Assembly (NCBI RefSeq): GCF_943734655.1
Contig: NC_071353.1
Span: forward strand, 81,684,409 to 81,748,408
Direction of reading: 5' to 3'
DNA: 64,000 bases
Origin: Sabethes cyaneus
Taxonomy: Eukaryota > Arthropoda > Insecta > Diptera > Culicidae
Position 1 is the first letter of the stretch. Each line of letters begins with the position of its first letter. Below, piece by piece: positions 1 to 12,562 of this stretch. The notes below the pieces were generated by a model. The model was not told the DNA's origin. It made no database searches and worked only from the letters and a program-made list of their open reading frames with translations. A program made the position numbers and the translations under genes.

Positions 1-734
1 ATAGCAGATCTTTTGATATTTTGATATTAATACCATGCGTTCAAAAGTTAACTTCTTTGAAAAACAAGAGTTCAGAAAAATTATTATTATACCGTGCCTG
101 CGGGTAATTCCGCGCAGCACATTATTCCGCGCACTCATCCTAAAAATATGTTTTTCAACAGTAAATTTCACTAAAACGTCATTAATAAGTATACTATCAT
201 GGAATACCATGTTCCTTTAATGTTTTTGTTAAAAACTGACAACTTTTGCTTCGTTCGTCTGATCAAACCAAAGGCCATTTCATTGCACGCTGACCAAAAC
301 GTGATTTCCGAATGTTTTGTTAACAATTGTTCTAAGCGGAGGCCTAAATTATCGGAAGGTTTTTTTTTTTCGCTCCAAAAAGTATTTTTTATGATGAATT
401 TGTGCTACATAGGTACATAGATGTACACTTAACTGTTTTATGGAAATAGTTATGAATAACTCATTTTCCTGTTTGTTTTGTTTAAAGATTTGTTGTGAGC
501 GGAATTAAGAGCAGATAAATTAGTGTTGTTTATAATTCCGCGCGGATGTAGCAGGATCATATCGGGGGAAAAACGGATAGCAGAATATGCATTACTCTAC
601 AGAAAACTTTGTAGATACGTTGAAGAAAGTCAAATAAGGTTGTTCATTACGGAAATCTGCGAAAATGACCAGGATTTCGGTCAGTACCTTACGGAATGAA
701 AAGCACCAAATGCACAGTGATCCAAAATTAGTGA

Positions 735-1795
735 ACCAAAACGTTCCCACTAGAGTTTTGAGTAGGAAATCTTGGTTTTAGGTCTGTGGAACCTTTGCAA
801 CAGTATCTTTAGATTAAAAGATCTTTCGTTTGGTGGAATTCAACTTTGGATTAATCCCCCTACAAGTGAAATGAAAATTCAGTTTTCTTCAGTTTCAATA
901 TAACACACTGATGTGTTCTGCGAAGTTTTAGAGCATATTATTATGAGAAATTTTGCTGAAGACAATAATCTTCTATCTCTTCAGCGAAGATAGAAAAATT
1001 CTACTTCTTATATATGAATTGTTAAAATCAATTTTTCTATTTTAGCTCTTTCTGTTGTTGTTGTATGATTTTTCCATGTTCTATAAAGTTGTACAAATAG
1101 GAAAAATACACAACTTTGCTAAATACAGTATAACTCTGTGGTTGCTTGTTTGGGAACTGTAGAACTTTTAATATAAAAAATTCCCCAATTTTGACCCCGA
1201 ATTACTCGACTATCGGCAGCCGGCAGCTAAGTAATTACATGAACTAGAAACTATATGAAAAATGCTACAAAATCCAGAAGGTTTCATTCGTAACCGTCTG
1301 CCGATACATACTAGTTGAGTAAATCGGGGTCCAAATTGTTTTTTTTATATTGAAATTCTACAAAGGGGGGAGGAGGGGATGTTTTTGGTCGAAATTTGCG
1401 TGACGTACGAAATGGATGTCGCCATAGAGGTATACTATATTTGGCATAGTAGTGTATTTTTACCATTTGTACAGCTTTGTAAAACATGAAAAAGTCATAC
1501 AACGATTACAAAAAGAGCTAAAACAGAGTTTAACGATTTTTTCAATCTTTGGATTTTTTTATGTTCGCTAAAGAGATAGAAGGTTACTGTCTTCAGCAAA
1601 ATTTCTTATAATAATATGCTCTAAAACTTTGCAGAACACATCAATGTGTTATATGGAAAATGACGAAAAATAAATTTTTTATTTTACTTTTAGTGGGATT
1701 AATCTAAAGTTGAATTCCACCAAAGGATAGAGCTTTCAATTTTAAGCAACACTTGCAAAGGTTTCACAAACACTTTTCCTACGTAAAATTCATGT
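735..1795. repeat. Large palindrome of M1-type sequence
   Basis: About 735-1210 and 1300-1795 are imperfect inverted copies of each other. Both match the inner half of the TTAA MITE M1 found inside HINE-B copies (blocks such as TAACACATTGATGTGTTCTG and CTTCTATCTCTTCAGCGAAG). The short spacer reads through the CTACTCGACTA/TAGTTGAGTAA region. This looks like two M1 halves joined head to head inside the 92-2604 element. Confidence 0.65.
1364..1423 (-). repeat. Solo end of the hAT MITE found at 44195-45289
   Basis: On the minus strand this reads GGCGACATCCATTTCGTACG followed by TCACGCAAATTTCGACC and a C-rich tract. This is nearly identical to the left end of the hAT-type MITE at 44195. Only one end is present, placed inside the right arm of the 735-1795 palindrome, so it is a fragment. 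Confidence 0.6.
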
Positions 1796-3334
1796 GCGCA
1801 CGTTTTTTTAGTTTCGGACCAATGTGAAATGGCGTAATTTCAGGGTCACAAACGAGAATAAAACTCTAAACTATCGAATTACGCTGAACGCGTTTAATAC
1901 CTTTTCAACAATTGTAAATATGTGTGACAGAAAAATAAAGAAGCAAATTTTAGTAATCAATATAATTATTATCGCTAAGCTAATTTCAAAATGTAGCGAT
2001 CGTGTAATGTATCTACTGCCTAGAGGCTATTCAAGTAAATTTGTCCAAACATTTAAGCTTGAGCCATTTTCCGGCTTTATGCAGCGTTAATCTATTATCG
2101 TTGATGAGTGCAGTCCATTTTTTATTTAGTTGTTGCCATGTGTTATTATTAGCACTCTTTCTTATTATGCTCCAAGATGTTATGTACATGCTTGTTTCTG
2201 TTGCTAAGTCTGTTTGTCTATGGCTCCAGTTCCTACCAGAAGTCCGGACCTAAAGTGTAGTTGTTTCAATTTTAGACTAATTTTGCCTATGGACTTTTTT
2301 AGACTTTGTGTCTGTGATTATTACGATGAAAATATAGTGCGCGGAATTATGTACGTGTCTGAGCGGAATTATAATCAAGTCATAAATTAGTGCGCGGAAT
2401 TATGTGCACTGACACGTAACCGGCTGAAGCATTTTTTTCTTGTTTATTGGAACTTTACACCAACTGTCATATTTTTCTTATAAAAAGGACTAAAAATTCT
2501 ATCCGATGGTGAAGTTATGGTTATTCTAACTCACCATTTGAATTTTTTACACAGATCATAAAATTGTCTGCGCCTTAAGTGCGCGAAATTACCAGCAGTC
2601 ACGGTACTTCGCTTTTGAAGAAAAAGGATATCTACAACAAAATGATTAACCTGAAAATTTACTATTAGTTTGCTTGGCTTCAATTTTGCAACATATCTGA
2701 ATTAGAAAAAATAACTGAATAGAGCATTAGATATGAACAGAGAAATTTCTTAGCTGGTACTCCTTCAGATAATTATTTTTGCATAAAAATCAAAACTTGA
2801 GCTTCTTTTGAACGTACTTTCATGAAGAGATAGTCATTAGCTTGATCGGATCAGGTTAGGAAAACAAGATGAGGTCGAAAAATAGTGCAAAAGCTGCGCC
2901 ATAAACATGCTTGAGAATGAAAAATATGATCGACATGATTTTCAGCGCTTGTCATTTTGGATTTATTTATTAAAATATGATACATGACATAAGACATCTG
3001 TCCTTTAAACTGTCACTAACGAAAACAAATATTACAAAATTACTACCGTGCACCGTTTACTTCCTATTTTTCATATAACATTTCTAAGCTCTAATATCTA
3101 ATGATTGAAAAGAGCATCTATTGATGCCCAAAATTTGTTTGAAATTTGTATAAATTTATTTGGAAAAATCAACTCACTAGTATTTTTAATCCTTTACACC
3201 ACTTTACCTACATGCTTAAATTAACTGCTTTTTTTCGCTTTTTGCTTTTCTTGTACAATTGTGAGTAACAGCAAGTGAAGAAAATGACAATTGAAATCTT
3301 AAATCAAAGAAAGAAAAAATTTTTCGATTGAATC

Positions 3335-3450
3335 CCACTATTTAATATTTATTTACAACAGATACGTAGTTCGCCTACGACGTGCAGGCTTCATCAGTGT
3401 ATTATTTCAAAGCGTATACGTATCTGTCGCGAATGAATATTAAATAGTGG
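3335..3450. mobile_element. 116-bp hairpin MITE, copy 1
   Basis: Inverted arms CCACTATTTAATATTTATTT and its near complement at the right end enclose a core containing TTCATCAGTG. The same unit lies at 4958-5073 and 53962-54077, at the same relative position in each HINE-A copy. It was therefore part of HINE-A before that family spread. Confidence 0.65.
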
Positions 3451-3589
3451 ACTTTAGTCGGTAAAAGTTTTTTTTCCTTTAATTTCAGAGTTCGTATTCC
3501 ACTAAGAGGCTTCAAAAACTTCAGACAATTGTCATGTTTCTCCCTTTTCTTGAATTTCAATGCAAATTTAAAAATTGCTAATTGTCATC

Positions 3590-3632
3590 ACATACACACA
3601 TACATACATACATACATACATACATACATACA
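3590..3632 (+). repeat. (ATAC)n microsatellite
   Basis: Short tetranucleotide run inside HINE-A. It corresponds to the much longer runs at 4537-4816 and 54229-54394, so array length varies strongly between copies. Confidence 0.9.
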
Positions 3633-3802
3633 TCACACACATTGAATACAATCAACATTTGATTGATATGTTTTGCCTTTCTACTATATAAATATATAGT
3701 ATAAAGGTATAGAAATCACTTGGAAAACCGGAAATGGAAAGAAGGTCCTGCGGGCCGAATGTCATATACTATTCGACTCAATTTTGAAAACTGAGCATTT
3801 TC

Positions 3803-4012
<210 letters not shown>

Positions 4013-4536
4013 ACGCTTTTAATCTCACTCACTTTTCTCGGAGATGGCTGGACCGATTTTAATGTTCTTAATGTCAAATGAAAGGTCTAGGTGTCCCATC
4101 GGTCGCTATTGAATTTCATTTTGCTCGGACTTTTAGTTCAAAAGTTATGTATAAAAATACGAAAAATATGGGACTTCATTATCTCATAGGTCCCTTAACT
4201 GATTTGAACCAAATTGATTGCATATGAAAGAGGAGCCTTACAAACCCTTAACTTCCAAATTTCATGACAATTGGACTTGTAGTTTGAAAGTTACATAAAG
4301 AAATGTGAAAAAATAATATTTAAAACATATTTTTGTAACATATAAGCATCAATTCAATGAAAAACATCACGCATTTTATTATTATTTGAAAATTACTGCT
4401 GAGATCTATCAAACGAAACTGAGTTATTTAAAATCGAACGGTTCCTTCAAAAGTTATTCAATCTTTAATACTTAAGCACCGTATATTAAACCGTTAAAAC
4501 ATATCAATCAAATGTTGATTGTATTCAATGTGTGTG

Positions 4537-4816
4537 ATGTATGTATGTATGTATGTATGTATGTATGTATGTATGTATGTATGTATGTATGTATGTATGT
4601 ATGTATGTATGTATGTATGTATGTATGTATGTATGTATGTATGTATGTATGTATGTATGTATGTATGTATGTATGTATGTATGTATGTATGTATGTATGT
4701 ATGTATGTATGTATGTATGTATGTATGTATGTATGTATGTATGTATGTATGTATGTATGTGTGTATGTATGTGTGTATGTATGTGTGTATGTATGTGTGT
4801 ATGTATGTGTGTATGT
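4537..4816 (+). repeat. (ATGT)n microsatellite of HINE-A2
   Basis: Roughly 280 bp of tetranucleotide repeat, homogeneous on the left and with GTGTATGT variants on the right. The variants on one side only suggest expansion of the left part. The Tyr-Val-Cys-Met and Tyr-Ile-His-Thr ORFs are not genes. Confidence 0.97.
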
Positions 4817-4957
4817 GATGACAATTTGCAATTTTTAAATTTGCATTGAAATTCAAGAGAAGTGAGAAACATGCAAATTGTCTGAAGTTCTTGAAGCCTC
4901 TTCGTGGAATACGAACTCTGAATTCAAGGAAAAGATAAAACTTTTACCGACTAAATT

Positions 4958-5073
4958 CCACTATTTAATATTTATTCGCGACAGATACGTATACGCTTTG
5001 AAATAAGACACTGATGAAGCCTGCACGTCGTAAGCGAACTACGTGTCTGTTGCAAATAAATATTAAATAGTGG
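4958..5073. mobile_element. 116-bp hairpin MITE, copy 2
   Basis: Inverted copy of the unit at 3335-3450, carried by HINE-A2. Arms CCACTATTTAATATTTATTC and TAAATATTAAATAGTGG. Confidence 0.65.
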
Positions 5074-6981
5074 AATTTAGTCGGTAAAAGTTTTATCTTT
5101 TCTTTGATTTCAGATTTCAATTGTCATTTTCTTCACTTGTTTTTACTCACAATTATACAAGAAAAGCAAAAAGCGAAAAAAAGCAGTCAATTTAAGCATG
5201 TCGGTAAAGTGGTGTATAGAATTAAAAATACTAGTGGGTTGATTTTTCCAAACACAAATACAAATACAAATTACAAATTTCAAACAAATTTTGCACATCA
5301 ATGGATGCTCTTTTCAATCAATAGATACTGGAGCTTAGAAATGTTATATGAAAAATAGGAAGTAAACGTTGCGCGGTAGTAATTTTGTAAGATTTGTTTT
5401 CGTTAGTGACATTTTAAAGGACAGATGTCTTATGTCATGTATCATGTTTTAATAAATAAATCAAAAATGACAAGCACTGGAAATCATATCGATTATATTT
5501 CCCATTCTCAAGCATGTTTGTGGCGCAGCTTTTGCATTATTTTTCGACCTCGTCTTGTTTTCCTAACCCACTAACATTGTAAAAATGCGACCAAGCTAAT
5601 GACTATCTTTTCATGAAAGTACATTCAAAAGAAGCTTAAGTTTTGATTTTCATGCAAAAATAATTATCTGAAGGAGCGCCAGCTAAGAAAAAGTTCAATT
5701 TCTCTTTTTCATATCTAATGCTCTATTCAGTTATTTTTTCTGATTCAGATATATTGCACAATTGAAGCCAAGCAAACTAATAGTAAAATTTTGAGATTAA
5801 TCATTTTGTTGTCGATATCCTTTTTCTTCAAAAGTGAAGTATATAATAATTTTTCTGAACTCTTGTTTTTCAAAGATGCTAACTTTGGTATTAATATCAA
5901 AATATCAAAAAATCTGCTATGAACACATTTTCATATTGTCAATTCAAAACAAATTTCGCATGTGGCTCTGAAGCCCGAAAGTTAAGGCCGACCGTTTATA
6001 AAACTAAATAATCAAGTAGCATAAATGACGCTTACAAGTATTTATTCACCCAAGGAAAGAAAATATAATTATTCTACTAATACTATTATACTACTATTAC
6101 TATTATACCTCTATATACGTTGTGAATTTTACTGGTAAATAAAGATTTTGAGGAATACGGAACGGATATTTAAAAATATAGTCAAGTTAATTATAGATGT
6201 TCCTGAGAAATTAAATAATGATTATTGTGGCAGTAGAAAGGCTAGGTCACACCGCTAGGTGGATTAATTCGGGTTTTGATTTCACACGTTTTAACGGTTT
6301 AATATACGGTGCTCATGTGTTAAAGTTTGAATAACGTTTGAATGAACCGTCCGATTTTAATTAACTCGGTTTCGTTTGATAGGTCGCAGCAGTAATTTTC
6401 AAATAATAATAAAATGTGTGATGTTTATCATTGAATTAATGTTTATATGTTTCAAAAATATGTTTTAAATATTATTTTTTCACGTTTCTTTATGTAACTT
6501 TCAAACTACCAATCGTCATGAAATTTGGAAGTTAAGGGTTTGCAAGACTCCTCTTTCATATGCGATCAATTTTGTTCAAATCGGTTAAGGGACCTGTGAG
6601 ATAATGAAGTCCCATATTTTTCGTATTTTTATACATAACTTTTGAACTAAAAGTCCGATCAGTATGAAATTTAATAGCAACCTATGGGACACCTAGACCT
6701 TTCATTTGACACTAAGAACATTAAAATCGGTCCAGCCATCTCCGAGAAAAGTGAGTGAGATTGAAAGCGTTACATACACACATACACACACACACATATA
6801 TACACACACAGAAAATGCTCAGTTTTCGAAACTGAGTCGAATGGTATATGACATTCGGCCCGCAGGACCTTCTTTCCATTTCCGGTTTTCCAAGTGATTT
6901 CTATACCTTTATACTATATATTTATATAGGTGAAAGGCAAAACTCATATAAATACGCTTACAAACCTTCGCACTGTCAGTA

Positions 6982-9418
6982 GGGGAGAAACGTCTACAGT
7001 GATACACTTTTTTTCCAAAAATTTTAAAAATTTTTTGGTGATAGTTACCAACGAGGTCTTCAATTCATTTGAAAGGTATATCCTTCTAGTTGTCTGGAAA
7101 AAGTTTCAGCCGGTTTGGTTGAAAGCTAAAATGATTACAAACGCAAATGTGAAGGTGTTTTTTTGGCTCACTGTTCCCCAGTAGGTGGAAAGAGTGAGAC
7201 AACGAGTATTGAATACTGATACACATATTAGAATTAAACTTAAACCATATTTTTTAGTTACAAAGAATAGTTTAGAGGTCGTACTGTTTATTTTGTCCAT
7301 AAAGGATACATTATTGTTGTGCAGTATTGAAAATTCCGATTTTTCTCACATCTACATTTATATTCATATAAAGATCCAATGCTGGTTATCTCACCTGCAA
7401 CTTACACTTCAGAACTGATTTACAATCAATTCATATGGATTGATTTACATTTCAACACAAATTTTTTTTTTTTTTGAAAATTACCCACATCTGTTTGTCT
7501 CACTGTTCCCAATAGGAATGTTTTATAATAAATAGAGAAATAGTGGTGTTAGCAAACAATTCGATGGTCTTATATATATTTTTTATCTCTCATTCCTATG
7601 AGATGCCATGTAGTAAATTTAATTTGGATTAGTTATACTATTTGCCGTAAAAATCACCTGAAAATGATCGCAATAAAATTTACTTTGATCCCCCCAAAAA
7701 TGACTTTTGTTGAAGAATATACTAAAAAATTAACAAATTTTTCTTAAACTGTATTATGTGATATAGATTCACAAACTTTACTTTGCAGGAAAATATCATG
7801 GATCTTGTATGTTTTATGGCGAAGCTATTCCCGATGTCTCACTGTTCCTGTTGTCTCACTGTTGACTACTCTCCCCTATACTGAGTGCTTTGTCGAAGGC
7901 GTTCGAAAAGCTGTTGAAGTACCAGATGTCAGCGTACATTACAGATAACAACTTACTGTCGGAGTTCCAAGCGGGTTTCCGTAAAGGCCAAAGCATACAA
8001 ACTGCAGCTCTTCGTGTGTACGGTGCTCTGGCAAGCACAGTCGACAAAAAAGGATCTGCTGTACTACTTCTACTTGATTTTTCTAAAGCATTCGACACTA
8101 TTCCTCACCGGTTGCTGTGCTCGAAGCTGGAAACGCAGTTTAATTTTTCAAGCTCTGCAGTGAATTTGTTGGAGTCCTGCCTCAATGAACGAACGTTAAT
8201 TGTTTTCTGTGGAGACTTACAGTCCGAAGTAGGTTACTGCACCTCCGGTGTGCCACAAGGTTCCGTGATTGGTCCACTACTGTTTTGCTGCCACGTGAAT
8301 GATTTGCCAACAAGACCTCGACACTGTTCCATTCAGCTTTTTGCGGACGATGTACAGTTATATGTTAGCCGCCCTGGTGTTTGTTCACGAGATCTCGTCG
8401 ATTTGGTGAATACAGACCTTACCAGAATTGCAGAGTGGTCACTAAGAAATCAGTTGCACATTAACCAAGCTAAAAGTAAAGCTATGTTTATTCGAGGACG
8501 ACGCAGGAATACTACGTAAATGGATTTGTTGCCGCCTGTTATATTGGACGGCCAAGCCATTGATTGGACGGATCGAGCGATGCACCTTGGTTTTTTGTTT
8601 CAAGTAGATCTCCAGTGGGATGGTCTTATCAACCAGCAATGCGGAAAAATCTACGCGTGCCTTCGTTCGCTTCATAGCTGTGCACCTGCTGCCACCATCG
8701 ACATACGGCTTAGGCTGTTCAAGGCCTTAATACTGCCTCACTTCCTTTTCGGGGATATATTGCATGTCAATCCAAGTGCTAATTCCATGAGCCGACTACG
8801 TGTTGCCCTTAACTCTTGTGTACGCTTCGTGTATGGACTTAGCCGCTATGCTCATATGAGTCACCTGCAGAGAAACCTGATTGACTGCCCACTTGATTCT
8901 CTATATGCCTACCGTTCCTGCCTGTTCCTGCGTAAACTGATCACATCGTGCTGGCCGCCAATACGCTTTCAGAAGCTGATACCAACTCAAGGATGTCGCC
9001 TCCAAAACCTGATTATTCCGCGCAATACAGCTACTCCAATTCACTATTTGTACGAGGTGTTGCAATTTGGAATTCTTTACCCACTGTGGTCAAACAATCG
9101 ACAACGGAAGCAGATTTTATAAGGGGCTGCCTAGAGTTTTTTAACCGTCATTAAATTAATTGTTAGTTTGTAATGTATTTAGAATTTATAAAAATGATCT
9201 ATATCATAATGATTGTGACCTTCGGAGATAGCAAACAAAAAGGTTTACCTTACGCTATCAGATAAATAAATAAATAAATAACTAAATAACTAAACTTTTT
9301 TTCCAGTCAAATAGAAGGATATACCTTTCAAATGGATTGAAGAGCTCGTTGGTAGCTATTATTAAAAATATTTTAAATTTTTTGGAAAAAAGGTGTCTCA
9401 CTGTAGACGTCTCTCCCC
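6982..9418. mobile_element. TA-flanked element with GGGGAGA ends, carrying a LINE fragment
   Basis: Left arm 6982-7107 and right arm 9298-9418 are about 120-bp inverted copies, ends GGGGAGAAACGTCTACAGTG and the complement of GGGGAGAGACGTCTACAGTG. TA flanks both ends (6980-6981, 9419-9420). A second end-like sequence, GACTACTCTCCCC then TA, occurs at 7864-7878, so 6982-7876 may be one complete 895-bp element with the LINE fragment and the extra arm added later. The phrase TCTCACTGTTCC recurs at about 7498, 7836 and 7853. No transposase is visible. Confidence 0.6.
7879..9297 (+). pseudogene. 5'-truncated LINE reverse transcriptase, broken
   Basis: This is the C-terminal two thirds of a non-LTR reverse transcriptase. 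From about 7881 it reads ILSALSKAFEKLL, then motif A (LDFSKAFDTIP, 8074-8108), GVPQGSVIGPLLF and the catalytic FADDVQLY (8341). A TAA stop at 8517-8519 interrupts the frame. Reading continues in the same frame to a frameshift near 8950-8990. The C-terminus then continues in another frame (VAIWNSLPTVV) to a stop at 9154. The 3' tail is a run of AAATA units at about 9263-9297. The 5' end is lost exactly at a TCTCCCCTA end of the host TIR element. Catalytic residues survive, but at least two lesions make it a pseudogene. The clade is unresolved. Confidence 0.8.
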
Positions 9419-9500
9419 TATATTCGAAATGTCAGTTATCAATGATTTTATTTAAATAAAAATAATTCAAGAATATGCTATGTGCAATAATGATATTTCT

Positions 9501-9995
9501 CCCGGTCAACATTGTTACATAACATTAACCAGATTGTTACGTAACTGTGTTATGATGTGACGTTGAAGTTACGTAACCTGAGAGTAACAGGATGGTTGAA
9601 ATTTCCCACTTTTTTACATAACATTGTTACATTACAATGTAACATTGCGATAATGTTTATGATGTGACGTTGAAATTACGTAACCTGAGAGTAACAGGAT
9701 GGTTGAAATTTCCCACTTTTTTACGTAACATTGTTACATTACAATGTAACATTGCGCTAATGTTTATGATGTGACGTTGAAGTTACGTAACCTGAGAGTA
9801 ACAGGATGGTTGAAATTTCCCACTTTTTTACATAACATTGTTACATTACAATGTAACATTGCGATAATGTTTTTGTAACATTGTAATAACAATAAAGCAA
9901 TGTAACGTTACATTACATTATTGCCATTGTTATGTAACAATCCTATTATTTCTGTTATGTAACAATATAAATGTTTTTGTAACGTCACAAAAAAT
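9501..9995. mobile_element. GTTAC-rich MITE copy T1
   Basis: Begins CCCGGTCAACATTGTTACAT, the terminal motif also seen at 11399 and, inverted, at 19032-19045. The body is dominated by GTTAC/GTAAC words and includes the 107-bp tandem array. No matching right end is visible. Confidence 0.5.
9554..9872 (+). repeat. 107-bp tandem repeat, three copies
   Basis: Units start GATGTGACGTTGAARTTACG at 9554, 9661 and 9768, an exact 107-bp period. They differ by only a few substitutions, so the expansion is recent. It lies inside the GTTAC-rich element. Confidence 0.95.
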
Positions 9996-10052
9996 ACTTA
10001 ACTGTGACACCTCAATAGTATTATAATACTTACCACCAGAATGTATGTGCAG

Positions 10053-10189
10053 TCTCGAAAATACTATGCGAATTGACTAACTGCTAGCAAGTGCACTTAA
10101 ATGCTGATCATAAACTCACGCAGTTTACGATTAACTTGCAAGCGCATTTGCTAGCAGCTGCATAGTCAATTCGCCTAGTATTTTCGAGA
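10053..10189. repeat. Imperfect hairpin
   Basis: TCTCGAAAATACTATGCGAA on the left pairs with TTCGCCTAGTATTTTCGAGA on the right, continuing inward through GCTAGCA and GCAAGTGCACTT. Probably a small MITE; no target duplication was identified. Confidence 0.6.
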
Positions 10190-10463
10190 TTCAGGCCTCC
10201 GTCACCAATCTTTCTTCTTTAAAAAATCGACAAATGAAAAGTACATTTAGATTTCAAATCATTTATTATTCGATTCCTTTTAATTCATGTAGGGTAGATG
10301 CTCGAGTAGTTATGGTAGTACCTATAGTGGTGGAAACTTTAAATATTCCGTTATTTTTGCAGATTTGGTACAGTTTGACAAGTATCGATATTGACCAAAC
10401 TCGTGTTTTAGTCTTTGACCTTGAAGTGCGGTCAGGCATTAATAGTATTAGTAGGCAGGCATT

Positions 10464-10560
10464 AGTAATGAAAATTTTTTGGGCCGGGCGTAGCCACCTA
10501 TTTCCCCCCCCCCCTTCCTTTCCACTCTTTCCCCTCCTTTCCCAAAAAATTTTCATTACT
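10464..10560. repeat. Perfect 20-bp inverted repeat around a C-rich loop
   Basis: AGTAATGAAAATTTTTTGGG (10464-10483) and its exact complement at 10541-10560. The 57-base loop carries a C tract at about 10504-10514. Confidence 0.85.
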
Positions 10561-10870
10561 TTCCCCTACCGTCCCTCCATCAATTGTAAAAACCATCGTT
10601 TCAAAAAAATATTAAGTATCGATATACCAGTACCAGTTTCATTTGGTAAATATCAAACGTCACAAACGCAGTGCCTTGTAAGTCGCAAGGGCCTGCATAG
10701 TGTCGTCGTCCCGCCAGTAAAAACAAAGTTAGATTAAACTTCTCGGTCGGTGGTTCTACAGTAGACGAAGGAAGAGGCATAATTTCGTCTAAAAATAACC
10801 CAACCCATGTCGCTAGCTTAATAAGGGGGGTTTGCAGTCTCCTTTTGTCCAGCACCTCTGTGGTGAACAC

Positions 10871-11385
10871 ACGGTGTTCAACACTGAAAGTAACACAATG
10901 TTACTGTTAAGTAACACAGAAGTAACATTGTAATATTACAAAGTTATCAAAATTTGACGTAACATTTAAATAAAAAAATGGTAGCATTGTTACGTTAAAA
11001 TGTTACCTGTAGGTTATGTAACAATAACATTAAGTTTGTTACATTACAACTTCTATCAAAATTTGACGTAACATTTAAATGAAAAAATGGTAGCATTGTT
11101 ACGTTAAAATGTTACTTGTAGGTTATGTAACAAGAACATTAAGTTTCTAATGCAACAAACTTAATGTTATTGTTACATAACCTACAGGTAACATTTTAAC
11201 GTAACAATGCTACCATTTTTTCATTTAAATGTTACGTTAAATTTTGATAAAAGTTGTAATGTTACACATTTAATGTTATTGCTACATAACCTACAGGTAA
11301 CATTTTAATGTAACAATGCTACAATTTTTTTATTTTAATATTACGTCAAATTTTGACAACTTTGTAACATTACACAAGGAAACTA
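10871..11385. mobile_element. GTTAC-rich MITE copy T2, self-complementary
   Basis: Starts GTTCAACACTGAAAGTAACA and folds on itself around about 11140-11160. The block GGTTATGTAACAA...GTAACATTTAAATGAAAA on the left reappears inverted on the right. Directly followed by a second element of the same family at 11399. Confidence 0.55.
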
Positions 11386-12562
11386 TATATAGTAATTACC
11401 CGGTCAACACTGAAAGTAACACAATGTTGCTGTTAAGTAACATTTTAATGTTACAAAGCTATCAAAATTTGACGTAACATTTAAATAAAAAAATGGTAGC
11501 ATTGTTACATTAAAATGTTACCTGTAGGTTATGTAGTAATAACATTAAATGTGTAACATTACAACTTCTATCAAAATTTAACGTAACATTTAAATGAAAA
11601 CCCGATTTAATCCACCTAGTGGTGAAAGGAACCTTTGTTATACCGTCTCCATCTACGTTAACGTTGCGTAGAGCGTTTGTTTACATATTTTTTTTGGAAA
11701 TTGAATAAGTTTACAAAATTTTAACAAAATAGGAGCACTTATAAATTTTGATAGATCCTTTTTTCATGAAGTTGCCGAGTAAGTACTGAGTAAGAGTGTT
11801 ACTACCCGAGCAGGAGCCAATACCTCATCCATACCTAATGAATATCAAACTCAGCTATCATATCTAAATTTGATATTCATTAGTAATCGTATTTTTATAA
11901 AAAATAACTTATAAATATCTCGATGAGATATGATTCCTCAATATGCTATTAATAAGTTATTTTACATTTTTGTACTATACCAAATGAATTACTGAATCAG
12001 CTATGAAGTTACAAAGAATGACTTACAAATGCCTCATTGAGGTATAATACCTCAATTTGTTATTAATTAATTATTGTGCTGTTTTATGTTATATCAAATG
12101 AATAACTCACTAAGCAAGTTAAATTTTCTTTTTTGACGTAGGACTACGTCTCCCAGGAAGGTAGTTGATACTGGGGGTAATTGCAAAAAATAATAAAATG
12201 TGAACGTCGCGTAAAAATGAAAGATTTAGAACGCTAATAGCTCTGCCAATTATGAATGGATATTGATGGTTTGAATACCAAACGATTTAGAATAGATGTA
12301 ATAATTAAATGGTTTTCATTACAATTTTCATTTTCAATCACTAAATACAGTTAAAATTAACAAAAATTTTCAACTTCAAATTTTCCCATACATTTTCTTC
12401 GTGATTACCTTGCTTCACAAGCAGGGAAGACAGTTAACCACACCATCTATTAGTGTGGTTTCCTTTTACAAACAACGCATTTGTTTATTTATATAACAAT
12501 TTGTAGTGAATGCCGTTTTAAAAAATTAGTGCATCATATAAGCTAACAAATAGCAACTTTTT

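Larger units (their letters stand above)
92..2604. mobile_element. TA-flanked TIR element with GCGCGGAATTA motifs
   Basis: This element splits HINE-A copy A1. The uninterrupted sequence is seen at about 53190-53230. It is flanked by TA at 90-91 and 2605-2606. The ends are inverted: CCGTGCCTGCGGGTAATTCC on the left, and the complement of CCGTGACTGCTGGTAATTTC on the right. The motif GCGCGGAATTA or its complement recurs near both ends (about 107, 127, 533, 2340, 2391 and 2578), as expected of multiple transposase-binding sites. No transposase ORF is present. TA duplication and TIRs fit Tc1/mariner/IS630-type DNA transposons. The centre is occupied by a large palindrome of M1-type sequence. Confidence 0.75.
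9996..10870. other. Stretch without a gene: two hairpins and unassigned sequence
   Basis: Holds an imperfect inverted repeat at 10053-10189 and a perfect 20-bp inverted repeat at 10464-10483/10541-10560. The rest shows no recognisable coding similarity. The open frames across 10234-10870 overlap on both strands, cross a poly-C tract and have no domain I can name. Confidence 0.6.

Noticed and set aside
10234..10870. ORFs of 167, 96 and 89 codons on both strands
   Set aside because: They overlap each other, cross a poly-C tract and an inverted repeat, and show no domain.
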